Assembly: GCA_036365515.1 (NCBI GenBank) | Contig: CM070873.1 | Coordinates: forward strand, 87,441,948 to 87,505,947 | From: Torymus aiolomorphi | Lineage: Eukaryota > Arthropoda > Insecta > Hymenoptera > Torymidae | Reading direction: 5' to 3' | DNA: 64,000 bases | In this document: positions 11,734 through 25,164 of the stretch, one piece after another | How the letters are laid out: every line of letters starts with the position of its first letter | Numbering within the stretch: position 1 is the first letter of the stretch | Program-made: the position numbers and the translations under genes | The notes under the pieces: model-generated | The model's database searches: none | Told to the model about the DNA's origin: nothing | The model's input: the letters and a program-made list of their open reading frames with translations, nothing else

Positions 11734-13658
11734 GTTTGCGTGCACTTTTCTTCTTCCTCGCGAGCTGTCGAACCTTCAGCCTTCAGCAGCCGCAGTTATT
11801 CTTGTTATCTCGGTGCCGGCAGAAATTCCTCGGTCGCTGGAGAGGTCGGGGTGAAAATGAGAGAGTGAAAGAGCGAGAGAGAAAAGAGAGAGGAAAAAGA
11901 TGAGAGAAATTGGACGAGGAGCACGTCGATGACAACGATGCCGGAGAGCGGTGAAGGTAGAGGTAGTTGACACGCACACACTTGCTGCTCCTGCTTAGCT
12001 GCTGCACGGCTGCTCTCTGCGCTCCTCTGGCCGACCCACCGTTGAGTAGACGTATAGCTCGTTCCGTCTCTGTCTCTGTCTCGGCCTTGCCGCCGCCGCC
12101 GCTGGAAGCTCGCTAGCCGCCCGCCGCCGGCGCGTACAACCACCACACGTACGCGCGCTACTTTCGCGCGCGCGCGCGCGCGCGAGATGGAGAGAGAGCA
12201 CCAGGGAGAAAGAGGGAGGGAGAGGGGGGGGGGCGCTGCGGCCCGAAACAAAATACGATTCACGACTATGTGTGCGTGAGTTCCGTGATTCGTCGGCTCG
12301 GTTCGGCGGCCTTCGGCGCGCTCGTGCATGCACGCGCGAGACGCGAGTCGGGCTGTCGTGCTTGTGGACTGTGGAGGACGAGGACGACGACGCCGGCCCG
12401 CCGCACACATACTCATCTACATTTGCATGCGCACGTGTGTGAGTGTGTGTATGCTGGCACACGGGGAAACCTGCCCCGGCTTCTCGCGTCGGCGCGAGAG
12501 AAACGGAAAAGAGGAACGCCAGGACCGTGCGAATTTGCCAACTGGAGCTTGCCGCCTCCTGCTCTCCTATAAGGGGAGCGCGTGCTCTCTCAATGCCAGC
12601 CTACTGCTCTCGCTCCGCTGATGCACAAGTCTTTTTGTCCACACACCGGCTTTTTTCCTATACGGATCAGCACGGTCCTTTCTTTCGCTCTGCCGCGCTT
12701 TCACGGCCTCACAGCTGTGTTCTCGTTCTAGGACACGTTGAAGCGAGCTTCGCGTTTCTCAAAAATCGACTCGCTCTCGATATTCTCGGAAAAATGTTGC
12801 TATTTTTAGCTACTTCCTATTATCGCTCACATATCAATTTCTTTCTCTCCTTTAGCTTTATCACGTTATACTTAACTATTTGAGGGTGCACCAAATGATT
12901 ATTGAAAATAATGGGAAATATAACGAAAATGCAAATTTAACGTAAGGAATGTACATTTATATAATACTTTCTAAAAAGGCTGTTACATATTTTATTGTTC
13001 GCAAATATTCTGACGTAGCATGGCTTTATTACTATCAATGAGCAGTTAGAGACACTAACGGAAAAGTTGAGGAAGGTCAGGTCGGTCCGTGTAACATATG
13101 AAACTGCAAAGGTTAGAGAAAAGGGCAAAATGTAGCAAATGTTGGGAAAGTGGAGCCTAACGTACAATGCTTGTCATGCAGCGGTTAACAGCCGAAGCAT
13201 CCGCACTCTGCAGGGACAGAGTCCGAAGAAAAGGGGGAGCGAAGAACCTCCAAGTGATTCGTCCCTGCGCTCTTATTGTTGTCTCTCTCTCCCTCGCTCT
13301 CTTTTCACTCTAGCTCGGTGGCGGCTGCGACTCGCACACGGGCACGCACGACCGGCGAAAAGCTCGTGTCGGTGTGAACCGTTCGCCGGTTTCCGACCAA
13401 TGAATATACTTTCAAACGATCCTACCGGCGCGGCGCTCCCTTCACCTATACCTCTTTCCTCCCGCCGTGCCGGTCGGGGCCGGCGTCGCCGGCCCCCAGA
13501 CGGCCGCGAGCCGGCACCGGTAACTTGGAAACAGCGGGTTTCCACTCGCAAAAATTTCATCGCCCGCAAGTCTGCGCTGCCTACATGCAGAAAGCCCGTT
13601 CCATAACGCTGACGAAATTCGGAGTCACCGTCGATATTGCACTAACTTATCGACCAAC

Positions 13659-13708
<50 letters not shown>

Positions 13709-14500
13709 GCGCGCGCACACACAATTTCTATTGATCCCTAAGGAATACATGGCAATACATCTGCAAGAGCAGCTGAAAAAACAAATACTCGCGAGAGCGC
13801 AGGTAGAAATTTCTATACAGTCACAGCCAGCGCTATACAAGCATAACATGTTCGGGATCAGGAAAGGAGGGCGGCATTTAAATTGTACGGTCAGAGTCGA
13901 GAGCACACATGGTCACATGCATGCATATAGGTAAGGTGCTCGCTGCGCAGTCGGCATCCCCATCTGTGGACTGTGCGCGCTGATGGCTCGCCGTTCTGTT
14001 CTGTTTTACTGGCCGTGCTTCTCGTTTGAAGCGCCGGCGGATATACCTGCTATTAAACTGTATATCGAGTTGAATCCTATATTATTGCCAAGTTGGTCGA
14101 GCCACCACGTACCACACCAACAGAATAATGAGGCTTCCAACCCACAGGGGTAAATTGTAGCACATGATTTTTTTTTTAAATTAGAAGGGTTTACCTAGGT
14201 TTAAAACTTGGATCTCCCGCATAGAAGGCCGAGCCCAAATCCATTCAGCTGTCGCGGCTTTTGTTCGCGCTGGGCTCGCGTGTGCGGCCCGACGGGAGCA
14301 CTATATAGGCTTTTGCGCGCGGCATTTAAATGTTGACGTAAGCGGCGGCGCAAGCGCGCACGTGCGTGCCGCCACCATCGACTGACAAATGCGGTTTGCT
14401 GGCTACCGGCTGCGAACGAACACGCGACCTTACGAATCTACGCGACGTCCATACACAATGCTCTCTCATTTAAGGTGATTGCGTGCGCAGGCCGGACGAC
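11400..14500. promoter_or_regulatory. GC- and CpG-rich promoter domain upstream of ENOPH1
   Basis: Base composition changes sharply from the AT-rich surroundings to GC- and CpG-rich sequence. It holds a (cg)n run at 12166-12186, GAGA-type purine tracts at 11870-11905 and 12186-12232, and a short TATA-like cctataagggg at about 12566. The ENOPH1 start codon lies at its edge. Several ORFs of 60-200 codons occur on both strands, as expected in GC-rich DNA; they are rich in Arg, Pro, Ser and Ala and none resembles a known protein. A divergent plus-strand transcript is possible but not shown. Confidence 0.45.
13662..13722. repeat. (CA)n microsatellite running into (CG)n/(CA)n
   Basis: An uninterrupted ac dinucleotide run of more than 20 units is followed by cgcgcgcg and cacacaca. 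ORFs reading through it (poly Thr-His or Val-Cys) are artefacts. Confidence 0.95.
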
Positions 14501-15599
14501 GGCCCGGCCCAGACCATCATTATCCCAAATATAGGCATATAGCGTCACAGACTACCGGTAGTCAAAATGCTGTCCATTATCGCGCCGATCAAACGCGCCT
14601 TTGCTTGTATATACAACTTTTCAGCGAGTACACGTTCCATCAGTTTTTAATCAGTCTGACAAATCTCGAATTTTATCTGTAAAATTCTAATGCTTCGAAA
14701 AACTCGAGTTAACATTTTGAATTTCATTTCAAGGTGTCGAAAAAAATGTCTTGTATGTTTTGTGATATATAAAATAAATTTTAAAAAAACTGTTTTTATC
14801 CCATCTTTGTAAATATTTTAATTAAAAAAATTGCGAAAAAAACAAAGAAAAGCAGGATATGAAAGTATATCCTAAACTAACTAAAAAATACTATACCTTA
14901 CTAAAACTATTATAACTTACTAAATTCTGCAAATATAATGTTCGCATTGTTCGAAGTTCATGGATGTTTAATGATAGCAAAAACAAACACAATTTTTCAA
15001 AATGAAAAATAAGATTACCGGGGCAAAGCTACACAAAATTCGAACAAGAAGTAATTATAATAATGACAATATCATTAATGTATAGGTATTCAATCATTGT
15101 AATACTACTTGTACTTCTACGAAATCAATAGCTTTCGTTAGATGTACATAAGGCTCACTGCAGTTACTCGACGGTACCACCCCAGAGCTTCATAAAATCT
15201 GTGTAAGGTCTCTTAGGTTCTGCTCCCCATATTATATATTTGCTGTTATTTATGATAATTACAATACTGATTCTTAGATTAACTTTTTATCAGTACCATT
15301 TAAAATTAAGCAACGAATATATGCTCAATGTCTGTACTGACAGTATTAGCGGCATATTAACAGCGATGAATATATCAAGTAGTTCCGTTCTCTTGCTCAA
15401 CTATAAATTAAAGTTAAAGTAGGTAAATTTTATTTCTCAGTAAAGCAACTAAAAACTCCTCAGTAGGTTCAATTTCATTTTTAAAAATTGAATAAAAACT
15501 TTTCTACTCTACAGGTTTACTATTCTTGGCTACCTCTTTAAAATAATGCCATAACAAATAATCATGGTAACATCTAATTCTATTATATCAGAATTAAAA
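14500..15599. other. Intergenic, no gene seen
   Basis: Composition returns to AT-rich. No coding, RNA or clear repeat structure was recognised. Confidence 0.4.
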
Positions 15600-15735
15600 G
15601 AATAGTATATTATGCACCAAGGGAATAAAGTGGGCGGTGTGTTCCCTGCGCGAGAGTTGTCGCCTGAGCGAAGCGAGGGCGACAAACGCGCAGGTTCGCA
15701 CAGCTCACTATATTCACGAGTGCAATATACGACTT
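15600..15735. repeat. Palindromic MITE-like module, family A, copy 2
   Basis: It begins aatagtatattatgcaccaa, carries the ctgagcgaagcgaggg tip, and ends gagtgcaatatacga. It is the reverse-oriented counterpart of 3852-3992. Confidence 0.65.
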
Positions 15736-15932
15736 TTTAACACAACTATCATAAAGTTCGTACTCGTTTACCGCTGAAAAGGAAAAAAAGGCTGCATATT
15801 GATTCCCTAACCTTACTCTCGTTTCCAGCGCAACACACTAGAGTCGGGGTAGGGAATGAACGTAGCACTTTTTTCCCACTTCAGCGGGAATAAAGTACGA
15901 ACTTTATGATGGGGTGTGTTAAAAACATAATT
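15736..15932. repeat. Palindromic MITE-like module, family B
   Basis: Terminal inverted repeats are ttttaacaca...aaagttcgtact on the left and the complement at 15893-15927. A related copy lies at 3428-3665. As at that locus, families A and B are directly adjacent. Confidence 0.6.
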
Positions 15933-16617
15933 TTGAAGCTTAGGAAAAGCGCTTTTTTACTGCGAATAAATTTTATACTGCGAGTGTACTTAATATTAGC
16001 GTAATTATTATTTCACTAAACTATTTATGCCAAAAAGAACATTTTCAAGCAACATCGATCTAAAATTTGGACCTGAATCTCTTCTAGAGTGGTTGAGTGT
16101 TCTAAAACAAATTTTTTAAATATTCTTGAAATATGAGAATGTCTAACTATTATGATAATCTAACAAATTAGGTTCAGAGGTAGGGTGGTGGTACCAGTAG
16201 TCGGACATCTAATTTTCTCGATTGAAATAAATACAAGATTTTGAAGTTTAAGGCGGCGATCGCGAAGTAAATAATCTACTTTACTTAACGATTTATTAGT
16301 TTAGCATATTTTATTTTTGAGTAACTTACAATGAAAATGTCCGACAACTAGGGTATGGCCAATCACTAGTGCCACCACCCTATAAAAAACTATCTGTGCG
16401 TAATTTCATAAAAACTGGTTGATCTATGCTATCGTTCAACAATAAAGTAATATATTTTCAAACATTTTTTTCAATGACTCAAATAATTCAAAAGAAATGG
16501 TGTCTGTGTGAGTGTGTGGGTGTCTGTGCAGTGCGTGCGGGTGTGTACTATTTCCCTTTTAAAACCCTCTACATAATTCTACTCCCTATTTGGAAACTTT
16601 TTCTCATGTATAATGTA
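15933..16617. other. Intergenic, no gene seen
   Basis: AT-rich sequence with a short tg-rich stretch at 16500-16550. The 73-codon ORF there looks fortuitous. Confidence 0.4.
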
Positions 16618-18745
16618 TCATCAAACATATTCAGCCAGCGAGCATAAATTACTACTTAACGCCCAAGGGGCGTAATAGCTCATATATACAGCTCTTACAA
16701 AACTTTATAGAACCTACGCACTTTACGTCCATGTGGGAAAAATTATTTGAATTGTATAATATTATATATAAGTACATTCAAATTATTCATTGTAAATCAA
16801 ACAAACGAAAGTTGTGAAATCAATTACCGATAGTCAAGTAATGCAAACAACTCTGCGAAACAATTGTATAACTGTTCTCAGAAATGTATTCAAATTTGTT
16901 CATTCTTCTATACAAATTAAACACAAGGAAGTTCTGGAATCAGTTTATTGTAGTCAAGTACCCATAGGTTAACTTGACTGACATAATACAACTTTTAGTA
17001 CCTACTCATCAAACATATTCAGCCAGCGAGGATAAAGTACTACTTAACGCTTAACAGGCGCAATAGCTCACATACTCCTACAAAACTTTATAGAACCTAC
17101 GCACTTTACGCCCATATGGGCGAAAATTATTTTAATCATATAACTACTATGCCTTCTTTTTATTTCTAAAATTCATAAGAATTCAGATATTTACGAAAAG
17201 TCAAAGCCTATATAAAAAAATTACATAGTTACCACCATATCACCATTTTTCATTATTCTTTCTCAATTTTGAAATTTCTATAATATTACGCATCTTGGGA
17301 GGGCAATAGAAGTCTATAGAGCTGCTCTAGCAGGGGTGGTCTTCAATCTCCCATACATACTTGGCGGGCCCGACGGTTTGCAGTTTACCGGTGGGCTTTG
17401 TAAATGTAGAATACTATATTATTGCATAAATTCATTAACAATGTTTATACTTATAAGTCCACTATAAATAATTACATTGGCTCTAATTTTGAATTGATAC
17501 CGTTTAAATATAATATCCCTACATGTGCAAAATCTCATGATGTACTTCCATTACCCAAAATATTTTTCCTTGTGTCCGTTTTTTTTAAGCGGGAATCTGA
17601 TATAAAAAATACATCAAATTTATAGTCTACTCAAAAGTGCTTTAGATTTTACTAACCATTGTATAAGCCACTAATTTTTTATCCTTTTCCAACGTGTAAA
17701 TATCATGTGAGATTTTAATGAGTATTTCAGACATCAGATCTCATATGAGGTATGATATATGTGATGTCATCTGCAATTTTACATATTATGGGATCTCATG
17801 AGATCTTATATGAGATCTCATATGATATTTTCATGCGGGTTTGCACTTTCTATTTAAAAACAGAGTAATAAATTCAATACGTATTAGTATTTAATATATA
17901 GAAGCAACCTATTTATTCATTTTATCTGATCTGTAAACATATGAATATTTATATGGAAATGATCATGTCTACACCTTAAACTGCAAACCGTCGGGCCCGC
18001 CAAGTATGTATGGGAGATTGGAAGACCACCCCTGCTAGAGCAGCTCTATAGACTTCTATTGCCCTCCCAAGATGCGTAATATTATAGAAATTTCAAAATT
18101 GAGAAAGAATAATGAAAAATGGTGATATGGTGGTAACTATGTAATTTTTTTATATAGGCTTTGACTTTTCGTAAATATCTGAATTCTTATGAATTTTAGA
18201 AATAAAAAGAAGGCATAGTAGTTATATGATTAAAATAATTTTCGCCCATATGGGCGTAAAGTGCGTAGGTTCTATAAAGTTTTGTAGGAGTATGTGAGCT
18301 ATTGCGCCTGTTAAGCGTTAAGTAGTACTTTATCCTCGCTGGCTGAATATGTTTGATGAGTAGGTACTAAAAGTTGTATTATGTCAGTCAAGTTAACCTA
18401 TGGGTACTTGACTACAATAAACTGATTCCAGAACTTCCTTGTGTTTAATTTGTATAGAAAAATGAACAAATTTGAATACATTTCTGAGAACAGTTATACA
18501 ATTTTTCGCAGAGTTGTTTGCATTACTTGACTATCGGTAATTGATTTCACAACTTTCGTTTGTTTGATTTACAATGAATAATTTGAATGTACTTATATAT
18601 AATATTATACAATTCAAATAATTTTTCCCACATGGACGTAAAGTGCGTAGGTTCTATAAAGTTTTGTAAGAGCTGTATATATGAGCTATTACGCCCCTTG
18701 GGCGTTAAGTAGTAATTTATGCTCGCTGGCTGAATATGTTTGATG
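16618..18745. mobile_element. Large foldback element, copy 1
   Basis: The arms are highly similar from tcaaacatattcagccagcg (16621) to its complement near 18742, with the midpoint near 17682. Landmarks are cttggcgggcccgacggttt (about 17361) and its complement (about 17985). The centre is rich in palindromic gagatctcatatgagatct-like phrases. Each arm contains an internal duplication of an approximately 370-bp module (16650 and 17030 on the left). No transposase ORF is present. A related, diverged copy lies at 26698-28240. Confidence 0.8.
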
Positions 18746-19015
18746 AGTAGGTACGAAAAGTTGTATTATGTCAGTCAAGTTAACTTATGGGTACTTGACT
18801 ACAATAAATTGATTTCAGTACTTTCTTGTGTTTAATTTGTACAGAAAGATTAACAAATTTGAATACATTTCTGAGAACAGTCATACAGTAGTTTCCGAGA
18901 GTGGTTTGCATTACTTGACTATCGATAATTGATTTCACAACTTTCATTTGTCTGATTTGCAATGAACAATTTGAATGTACTTACTTACATATAATTTGTT
19001 CATTATACAATGACT
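18746..19015. repeat. Extra module copy beside foldback copy 1
   Basis: This is a direct, diverged copy of the module seen inside the foldback arms at 18360-18610, with landmarks gtcagtcaagttaac and ttacttgactat. Further copies of the module occur at 28240-28580 and 28720-28910. Confidence 0.6.
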
Positions 19016-19284
19016 CAAAGAAGTAAAAGACTTTTTCACTGGTATTTTTTTGATTTCTTTTACAAAATCATAAATATTATTATTTAATAGATATTATACA
19101 GAAAAAACGTCTATACTTGCCTTATTTTATACTTTCGTAGAAAGTTTTATATTAACAATATTATTATTTGTACAGTCATGAAAAAATTATTATCATTTGC
19201 AGAGAGTGCTTATTGAATAGATGAGATTGGAAGAAATAAAAAGACTAGACAAAAATTGTGTTGTTATATTTACTTACAACTTAT

Positions 19285-19290
19285 TTTATT
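19285..19290 (-). terminator. Poly(A) signal AATAAA of NOG1
   Basis: A canonical AATAAA on the minus strand lies about 65 nt downstream of the NOG1 stop codon. It is the first one met after the stop. Confidence 0.5.
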
Positions 19291-19354
19291 ATCTTATATT
19301 ACAAAAACTATCGTTATATAATTTCAAAACTTATAACAATATAAGAGTAATAAT

Positions 19355-21971
19355 TTATCGCCTATCAGTTTTTCCAACTCCTCGTTTACCAGAGAACAAG
19401 TGTTTTGGCATTTTATTTCCAATAAATCTATCCGCTTCACCTTTAAGACCTTTTTTAGCAACCTTTTTCTTGATGGCTTTATGTGCTACGTTCTTCAATT
19501 TCAATTTCATCTAAAATATAAAATAGTTAATTAGTAACTGATAATCGCAAATAATTTTTTTTTCATTATTTATGTCATTTACCGCATTATCTTTAATGCC
19601 CATTTCGTCCCTTCCCGGTCTCGAGCTACTACGAGCTCTCGACGTTGACTCCACACGTTGCCTCTTTCGATCAACATTTTGAGATACTGATCTGCTTCGT
19701 TTTCTCGTTTTTGTAAAATTGGCCTGCGAGAAATGTTTTTATGTTAATTAGATAAAAAATATTTTTGAATATAGAAAAAAAGATATAATTACGTTTTCTG
19801 TATTGTCCATGTCGACTCCAAGTTCTTCCATTTCGTTTACAAGTCTCGATACTGACCGATCACGAGATCTGGCCGCTGCGGTACGAGGCATTACCGGTTT
19901 TGTCGATTGTTTGTTCACTTTAGACTCTTCTTTCATGATCATTTTCTTTTCACGAATTTGTTTCGCTAACTCGTGAATTTCTTTCATCGTCTCTGTTAGT
20001 TCGGGAATTTTGTAATCATAAGCACCTGCAGCTATTCTCAAATCTTCTTCTTGCTCCAAGGCATTTAATTTCTAAATTCATTTTAAATAATTAAAGTAGC
20101 ATATATTTACAAAATCAATTTAATTTAAAGTAATAACAAATATTTTTAATTTTACCTCAAATATTTCAGGATCAATATAATCTGCAACGTTATGACCCTC
20201 CCACATTTCTGGGATAATATCGAATTTCTGATCACCTTCAATATCATAATTCTTTTTAAGATCCAAAACATAATCATCACCCATTTCTTCTTCGATTTCT
20301 CGCTCCAATTTATTCTTCCTCTCAGCTTTGGCAGCTTTCATTTGTTTCTTCAACAAAACGGCTTCTGGTATGCACGGAGGTCGAGATTTACCATCTCGTG
20401 GTGCTGGCAAAGCAATATGAAGACGATTCAAAATACCATCAACCTATTACAATAGAATTGAAAATAATGTAAGAGAGAATTAATCATTAAAAAAACAGAT
20501 GGTTCAGAAATAATTTTACCTTCTTTGTTTTCAATTTTTGATCAACTCTGAACTGTAAAAGCTTATCACAAGCTTCGTTCTTCACTTCCATTACCCCAAC
20601 ATCTGTAACTGTACTCATTTCAAGCACAGGAATATTTTGTTCCTCAAGTTCTTTCAATATTTGTCTTTTTTCCTCGTTAAGTTCATTTAAACTTACAATA
20701 TCAACTTTATTAGCAACTACCAATAGAGGTTTATTTTGGAAAAGAGGCTTGATTGATTCAAATAATTTCCTCTATAAAGATCCATTAAAGTATGTAATTA
20801 TTATTATTATTATTTATTATTAATGAATGATGATCACATAATTTAATATTTTATACCTGTTCATCTAAAGAATGCCCACAGTTTTCAGAGAGATCAAAAA
20901 AGTACAGTACAGCTGCTCTTATATGAGCTAAAGCTGTTACAGCCTGCATTTCAATAACATTTCTTTCTTCTAAAGGATGGTCTAAAATTCCAGGAGTATC
21001 AATTACCTGGTATCTCAAAAAATTGTGATCCGTGTGACCAACGTATAAAGATTTAGTGGTAAAGGCATAGGGCTGTACTTCAACATCTGCTCTAGTAATC
21101 TAAAAAATAAATTAATTTTTCTGTAAAAATATTAAAGTGATTCTATTTCAAAATTAAATTAATTTCATATACTCTTACTTTGTTGATGAAACTACTTTTT
21201 CCAACATTTGGAAAACCACAAATAATAATGGTTCTTGCGTAAGGGTCAATGCTTGGCAATCTGGCTAAATGCTGTCTTACTTGCTCCAAATACGTTAAAT
21301 TTGTTGCTTGTCTCTTCATTATAGTAGCCATACGACCAAGGGCAGCCTTTTTCAATTGTTTACACCGATAAAGAGAGTCTCCATATTTGAGTAATCTTAC
21401 GTATTCTTTTGCAACACTGAAAATAAAATTCAAATTATACTCAGAATGTAATAAAACATGAATTGTTGAAAAATAGAAAGGTTAGAAAGAGAAACTAACT
21501 TATCGATTAAATGTCTAGCTGTGTTGATCTGACCCAAAGCCAGTTTGTAATGGTCCTTGTCGTAGAGGACATTCATCAAGTCTGCATAAAACGGATGCAC
21601 ATCGTCCAGCTTTGGAAAGTCCTGGATAATACTGCTGAGTCGATCGTGAAAGGTCTGTTGCGAGAACTTGACTTTCCTCGTGTAAAAAGCGCGTATTCTT
21701 GAAATGGCATACTGCTTGTGTATGACAGTTGGGGTCTTACGCTGTGTCTTTGAGAAGGTGATGTCAATGAAATCCTGCAAAAGAAATTACAAATTAAAAT
21801 TACGATGCAGAACAAATTTCTTTATTTTCATAATAACGAGTTATAATATTAAAAATCTTTGCGTAAAATCGGAGCAGCCGGGCTCACAACATAACCTCTT
21901 GAAATTAAAAAAAACCAACTAACCTTGGCCGTTGGGACAACAGCAATCTTTTTGAAATTGTACAGCGCCAT
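19355..21971 (-). CDS. NOG1: Nucleolar GTP-binding protein 1 (NOG1/GTPBP4)
   Basis: This nucleolar GTPase is needed for 60S ribosomal subunit assembly. Nine exons read as one 639-aa protein, against about 634 aa in vertebrates: 21924-21971, 21500-21774, 21179-21416, 20857-21099, 20520-20771, 20156-20443, 19793-20071, 19583-19723 and 19355-19510. All introns are GT-AG and short (about 69-149 bp). The N-terminus [16 protein letters not shown] is the family signature. The N-terminal helical region (about 1-165) leads to the GTPase domain: P-loop GFPNVGKSS (175-183), DTPG (221-224) and NKVD (289-292). The region with [15 protein letters not shown] (about 430-450) and the basic C-terminal tail are also present. 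It is intact with no stops or frameshifts, and its introns are free of the repeats that fill the surrounding DNA. The start is the only in-frame ATG before the signature. Confidence 0.97.
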
Positions 21972-22182
21972 GGTGCCTGTTTAATCACAGAGTCCTAGCA
22001 AAAAACTGACACGCAAAGATCAATAACGATTGTTTTTGTAAATAGCACATGTTATTCACCCACGTGCCCGCGACTCGAAAGGACTGTTTTACCCTTATAG
22101 CATATACTTGTCAAAGTGCACTGAGATATCGAACGACGGTAGCGCCCCGGTGCAAAACAACAGCGCGGAGCCGAAACGCTCG
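21972..22182. promoter_or_regulatory. Presumed NOG1 promoter region
   Basis: The interval upstream of the NOG1 ATG is moderately GC-rich near 22130-22182. No TATA box is obvious, as is common for ribosome-biogenesis genes. The assignment rests on position only. Confidence 0.35.
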
Positions 22183-25164
22183 TGTAAGGAACTAGCGTTC
22201 CTTGGAATACAAAATGGATGCAAACCGACCTTTAAGCCCCTTTTGCAATGGGAGCAATCGATCGAACCCTTTTACACTACTCATTCATGCGTATTGCTAA
22301 CATGAGAATAAACCTTATGATTCGTGGAAATGATTGGAAATAATAATAATAGGCTAAAAATTATAACAAATACGGAGATTATTATTAATAATACTACAAA
22401 TGCTATTAAAATCTTGGGAATAATTGATGTTCTGATAATCATTTAAATAACAGAAGCAACGCTGTCATAATTTCAGGTTAAGAAACAACCATATAATAAT
22501 AATTAACAAATCATGAGCATCACCGTCGCTGATAATTAACTGTTAAAATATAAAGCTTATAATTATTTAAGAATGCGCGGTATTGTATAGCAAGCGTTGT
22601 GCGACGTATAATCGGAGGATAATAACGTTGTGCAACGTTGTGTAAATAAACAAATATAATAACTAAAAATAGTTAAGGAGTTGATTAGCAACAATCAACA
22701 TAACCGACTAAGGATATTAATAATATTAATAACAATAATTTATCACAAGAGCTAGGGATAAACAATAAAACGCAATTATAGATAATTAACAACAAATTTA
22801 AGAACAATCTCGAGTTATCCAGATAATTGGCTATTCTTGGAGGTACTGACGTGTAATAACAACAATTGTTTATAATTAAGTAGTTTTTCGGGACAATAGT
22901 AACCAAACGTTGCTCAACGCAAATTGAAGGTTAATAATATCATGCAACGTTATAAAGTTAACGAACTACGACCAATCCGAGAATGATTAATATCAATTGC
23001 AATAAATAAATAAAGCCATTATTATGCAATTATCAACGGTATTTACTAGAAAATTAGGAGTTGTGTAATAAAACGTAATTTGAACATACAATTTAATAAC
23101 TATTGGTTTATTGATTAATAATGTTAATGGTACTGATAAATAATACTAAAAATAATTGCAATTGGATAGACAATTAAGACAATATGCAACAATGTTATGC
23201 AACGTATAGTTAATAATGATAACATATAAACCTAACTTGAGAGGTTAATAAAGATTAATTAAAACAATTAAACTGAGTAATTAATAAAGTTATTAGCGAT
23301 AGTTTATCAGTTAGACTTACAATTTATTGTTTTAAGCACTTTTCATTAATAAATTGAGATCATTATGATTAATAAGGAAGAGACCGGATAAATAAATAAA
23401 GTAACAATAAATTACCGGTGATACAAGTTGCATAATATGTTGATTAATATTATTATTAATAATACGTCATTAAACGTAATCTAACATACATGACAATCTG
23501 TTGCAGAATATTCTAACGGACATTTTATTCCAAGAACTCCTAGGTAGTAAACAATTCCATGAAATTACGTAATAGGTAACCGGCCAAAAGGGAACCAATA
23601 AGAGAAGCAGTATCTCCTACCACAGAAGAAGGGGGCGGAGCCTCCTTTCAGATTTTGACGTCCTACAGCACTTCCACAGGCTATAGATGTATTTCAAGTT
23701 TTTACCACCAGAGGGAGAGGGATCATCCTCAACGGCTTTCAGGTCCGCGCTCACCATATAAAAGGGAGCCCAGTACACCGACAGGCAGTCTCGCTTAGAG
23801 AAATAATCCGATCTTGTACCTATCAGCACCCACGTATCTTCAAGAATTACGCTGAATATATATAGTTATATCAAGATCAACGTATTTTCAACGATTTTAT
23901 ATCAAGTTTCAACGGTTCTCATCAAGTGTTAACTGTTAACAAGTATTAACAAGTTTCAACAATCTTCAACGAGTTTCAACAAGTTTGAACGAGCTTTAAC
24001 CAGTTTCAACGAGTTTGGACGAGTTTCGAGAAGTTTCAACGAGTCATCAACCAGTTTCAATTACTTCGACGATCTTTCGACGAGTCAACTGCATTAAACA
24101 ACAACAAATTAACAACAACGAAAGGATCAACAACCTCACCAATCGGAGGAGGGAGAGCTGTCCTGCCCAAGGTTTTTGAGGCTGTGGTTTTCCTTGGGAC
24201 TTCAGGGTGAATACCAGGACAACGGGTGATTGAAATTGGGTCCACGGCCGTCCATATCGAAGGAAGAACCCCAATCAACACCGAATCCGACGGATAAATC
24301 AGATAACATATAAATATATATATATATTTGCAAATCGTCTCGTCTTTAAGGTCGATTAAGAGATTCGAGTCATAATAGCCAATTTAAGGATCGATAATTT
24401 ACAATTTAATACACTCTTTATATTTAACTCTGTGTTAAAGAATAACGAATTAGATAAGATTTTAAGAAGTTAAGATTATTAAGATAATTAAGATCATTTA
24501 ATATAAATTAGACTTTATTTTTAATATTTCAAATCATAATAACTAAATTCAAGGATAAATAATTTACGATTTAAAGTATATATTAATTAACTATTTATAA
24601 TTAATTCTACATTTTAAAAGCATAATAAGGTAGATAAGTCTCTAAGAATTTAAGATATAAGATTAGTAAGGTTACTTAATACAAACACGTAATAAATTCT
24701 CTTTTAAGGATTTTGAATCGCAATAACAAATTCAATTCCTTCAATTAACTTTTATATTAATTTTCGTACTTTTTACATAGCATCTAGTAAAGATAGATAA
24801 GATTTCTAAGTTAACCAGTTAATAATTAATAATTTTATGTAATAACTAATACCATCCACGAATGTAACATCAATTATATCTTTGATTAATTTAATTTAAA
24901 TTTATATTTGTGCATAAGACGACAGCGTAGTCTTTAAATCAAAATTCAAACTATAAAATAACAATTTATGTCACTTAATTTATAATTTGAGAAAGTGTAA
25001 TAAATTTATTTCTTGTGCTATTTGTACTTTTGTACTTAATTGGACGACGATCCCACTACCTATATAAAACCCTAGGGCCATTCTAGAATTTCATTTGTCA
25101 AATATTACATTCGCTTGACGCTCTATATTAAAGACTTTAGTTTATGGCCACTGGGTTCGTAACA
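22183..25164 (+). mobile_element. Candidate solo LTR, about 3.0 kb
   Basis: The segment begins tgtaagga and ends ttcgtaaca, and both edges are flanked by ctcg (22179-22182 and 25165-25168), as expected of a 4-bp target duplication. GC-rich sequence on both sides would join smoothly if the segment were removed. Inside, a TATA box (catataaaaggg, about 23755) is followed about 30 bp later by an initiator-like caggcagtctc. A second tatataaaa lies at 25061. The body is AT-rich, with many caacgtt phrases on the left and repeated caacgagttt phrases at 23930-24060. There is no primer-binding site or internal domain. The boundaries were chosen by eye and may be wrong. Confidence 0.35.

Noticed and set aside
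11745..12572. Long ORFs (74-203 codons) on both strands of the GC-rich domain
   Set aside because: They overlap each other in several frames, are Arg/Pro/Ser/Ala-rich low complexity, and have no known domain. GC-rich DNA gives such frames by chance.
13139..13606. 155-codon plus-strand ORF
   Set aside because: Same GC-rich composition effect, with a competing 98-codon ORF on the other strand and no protein-like motif.
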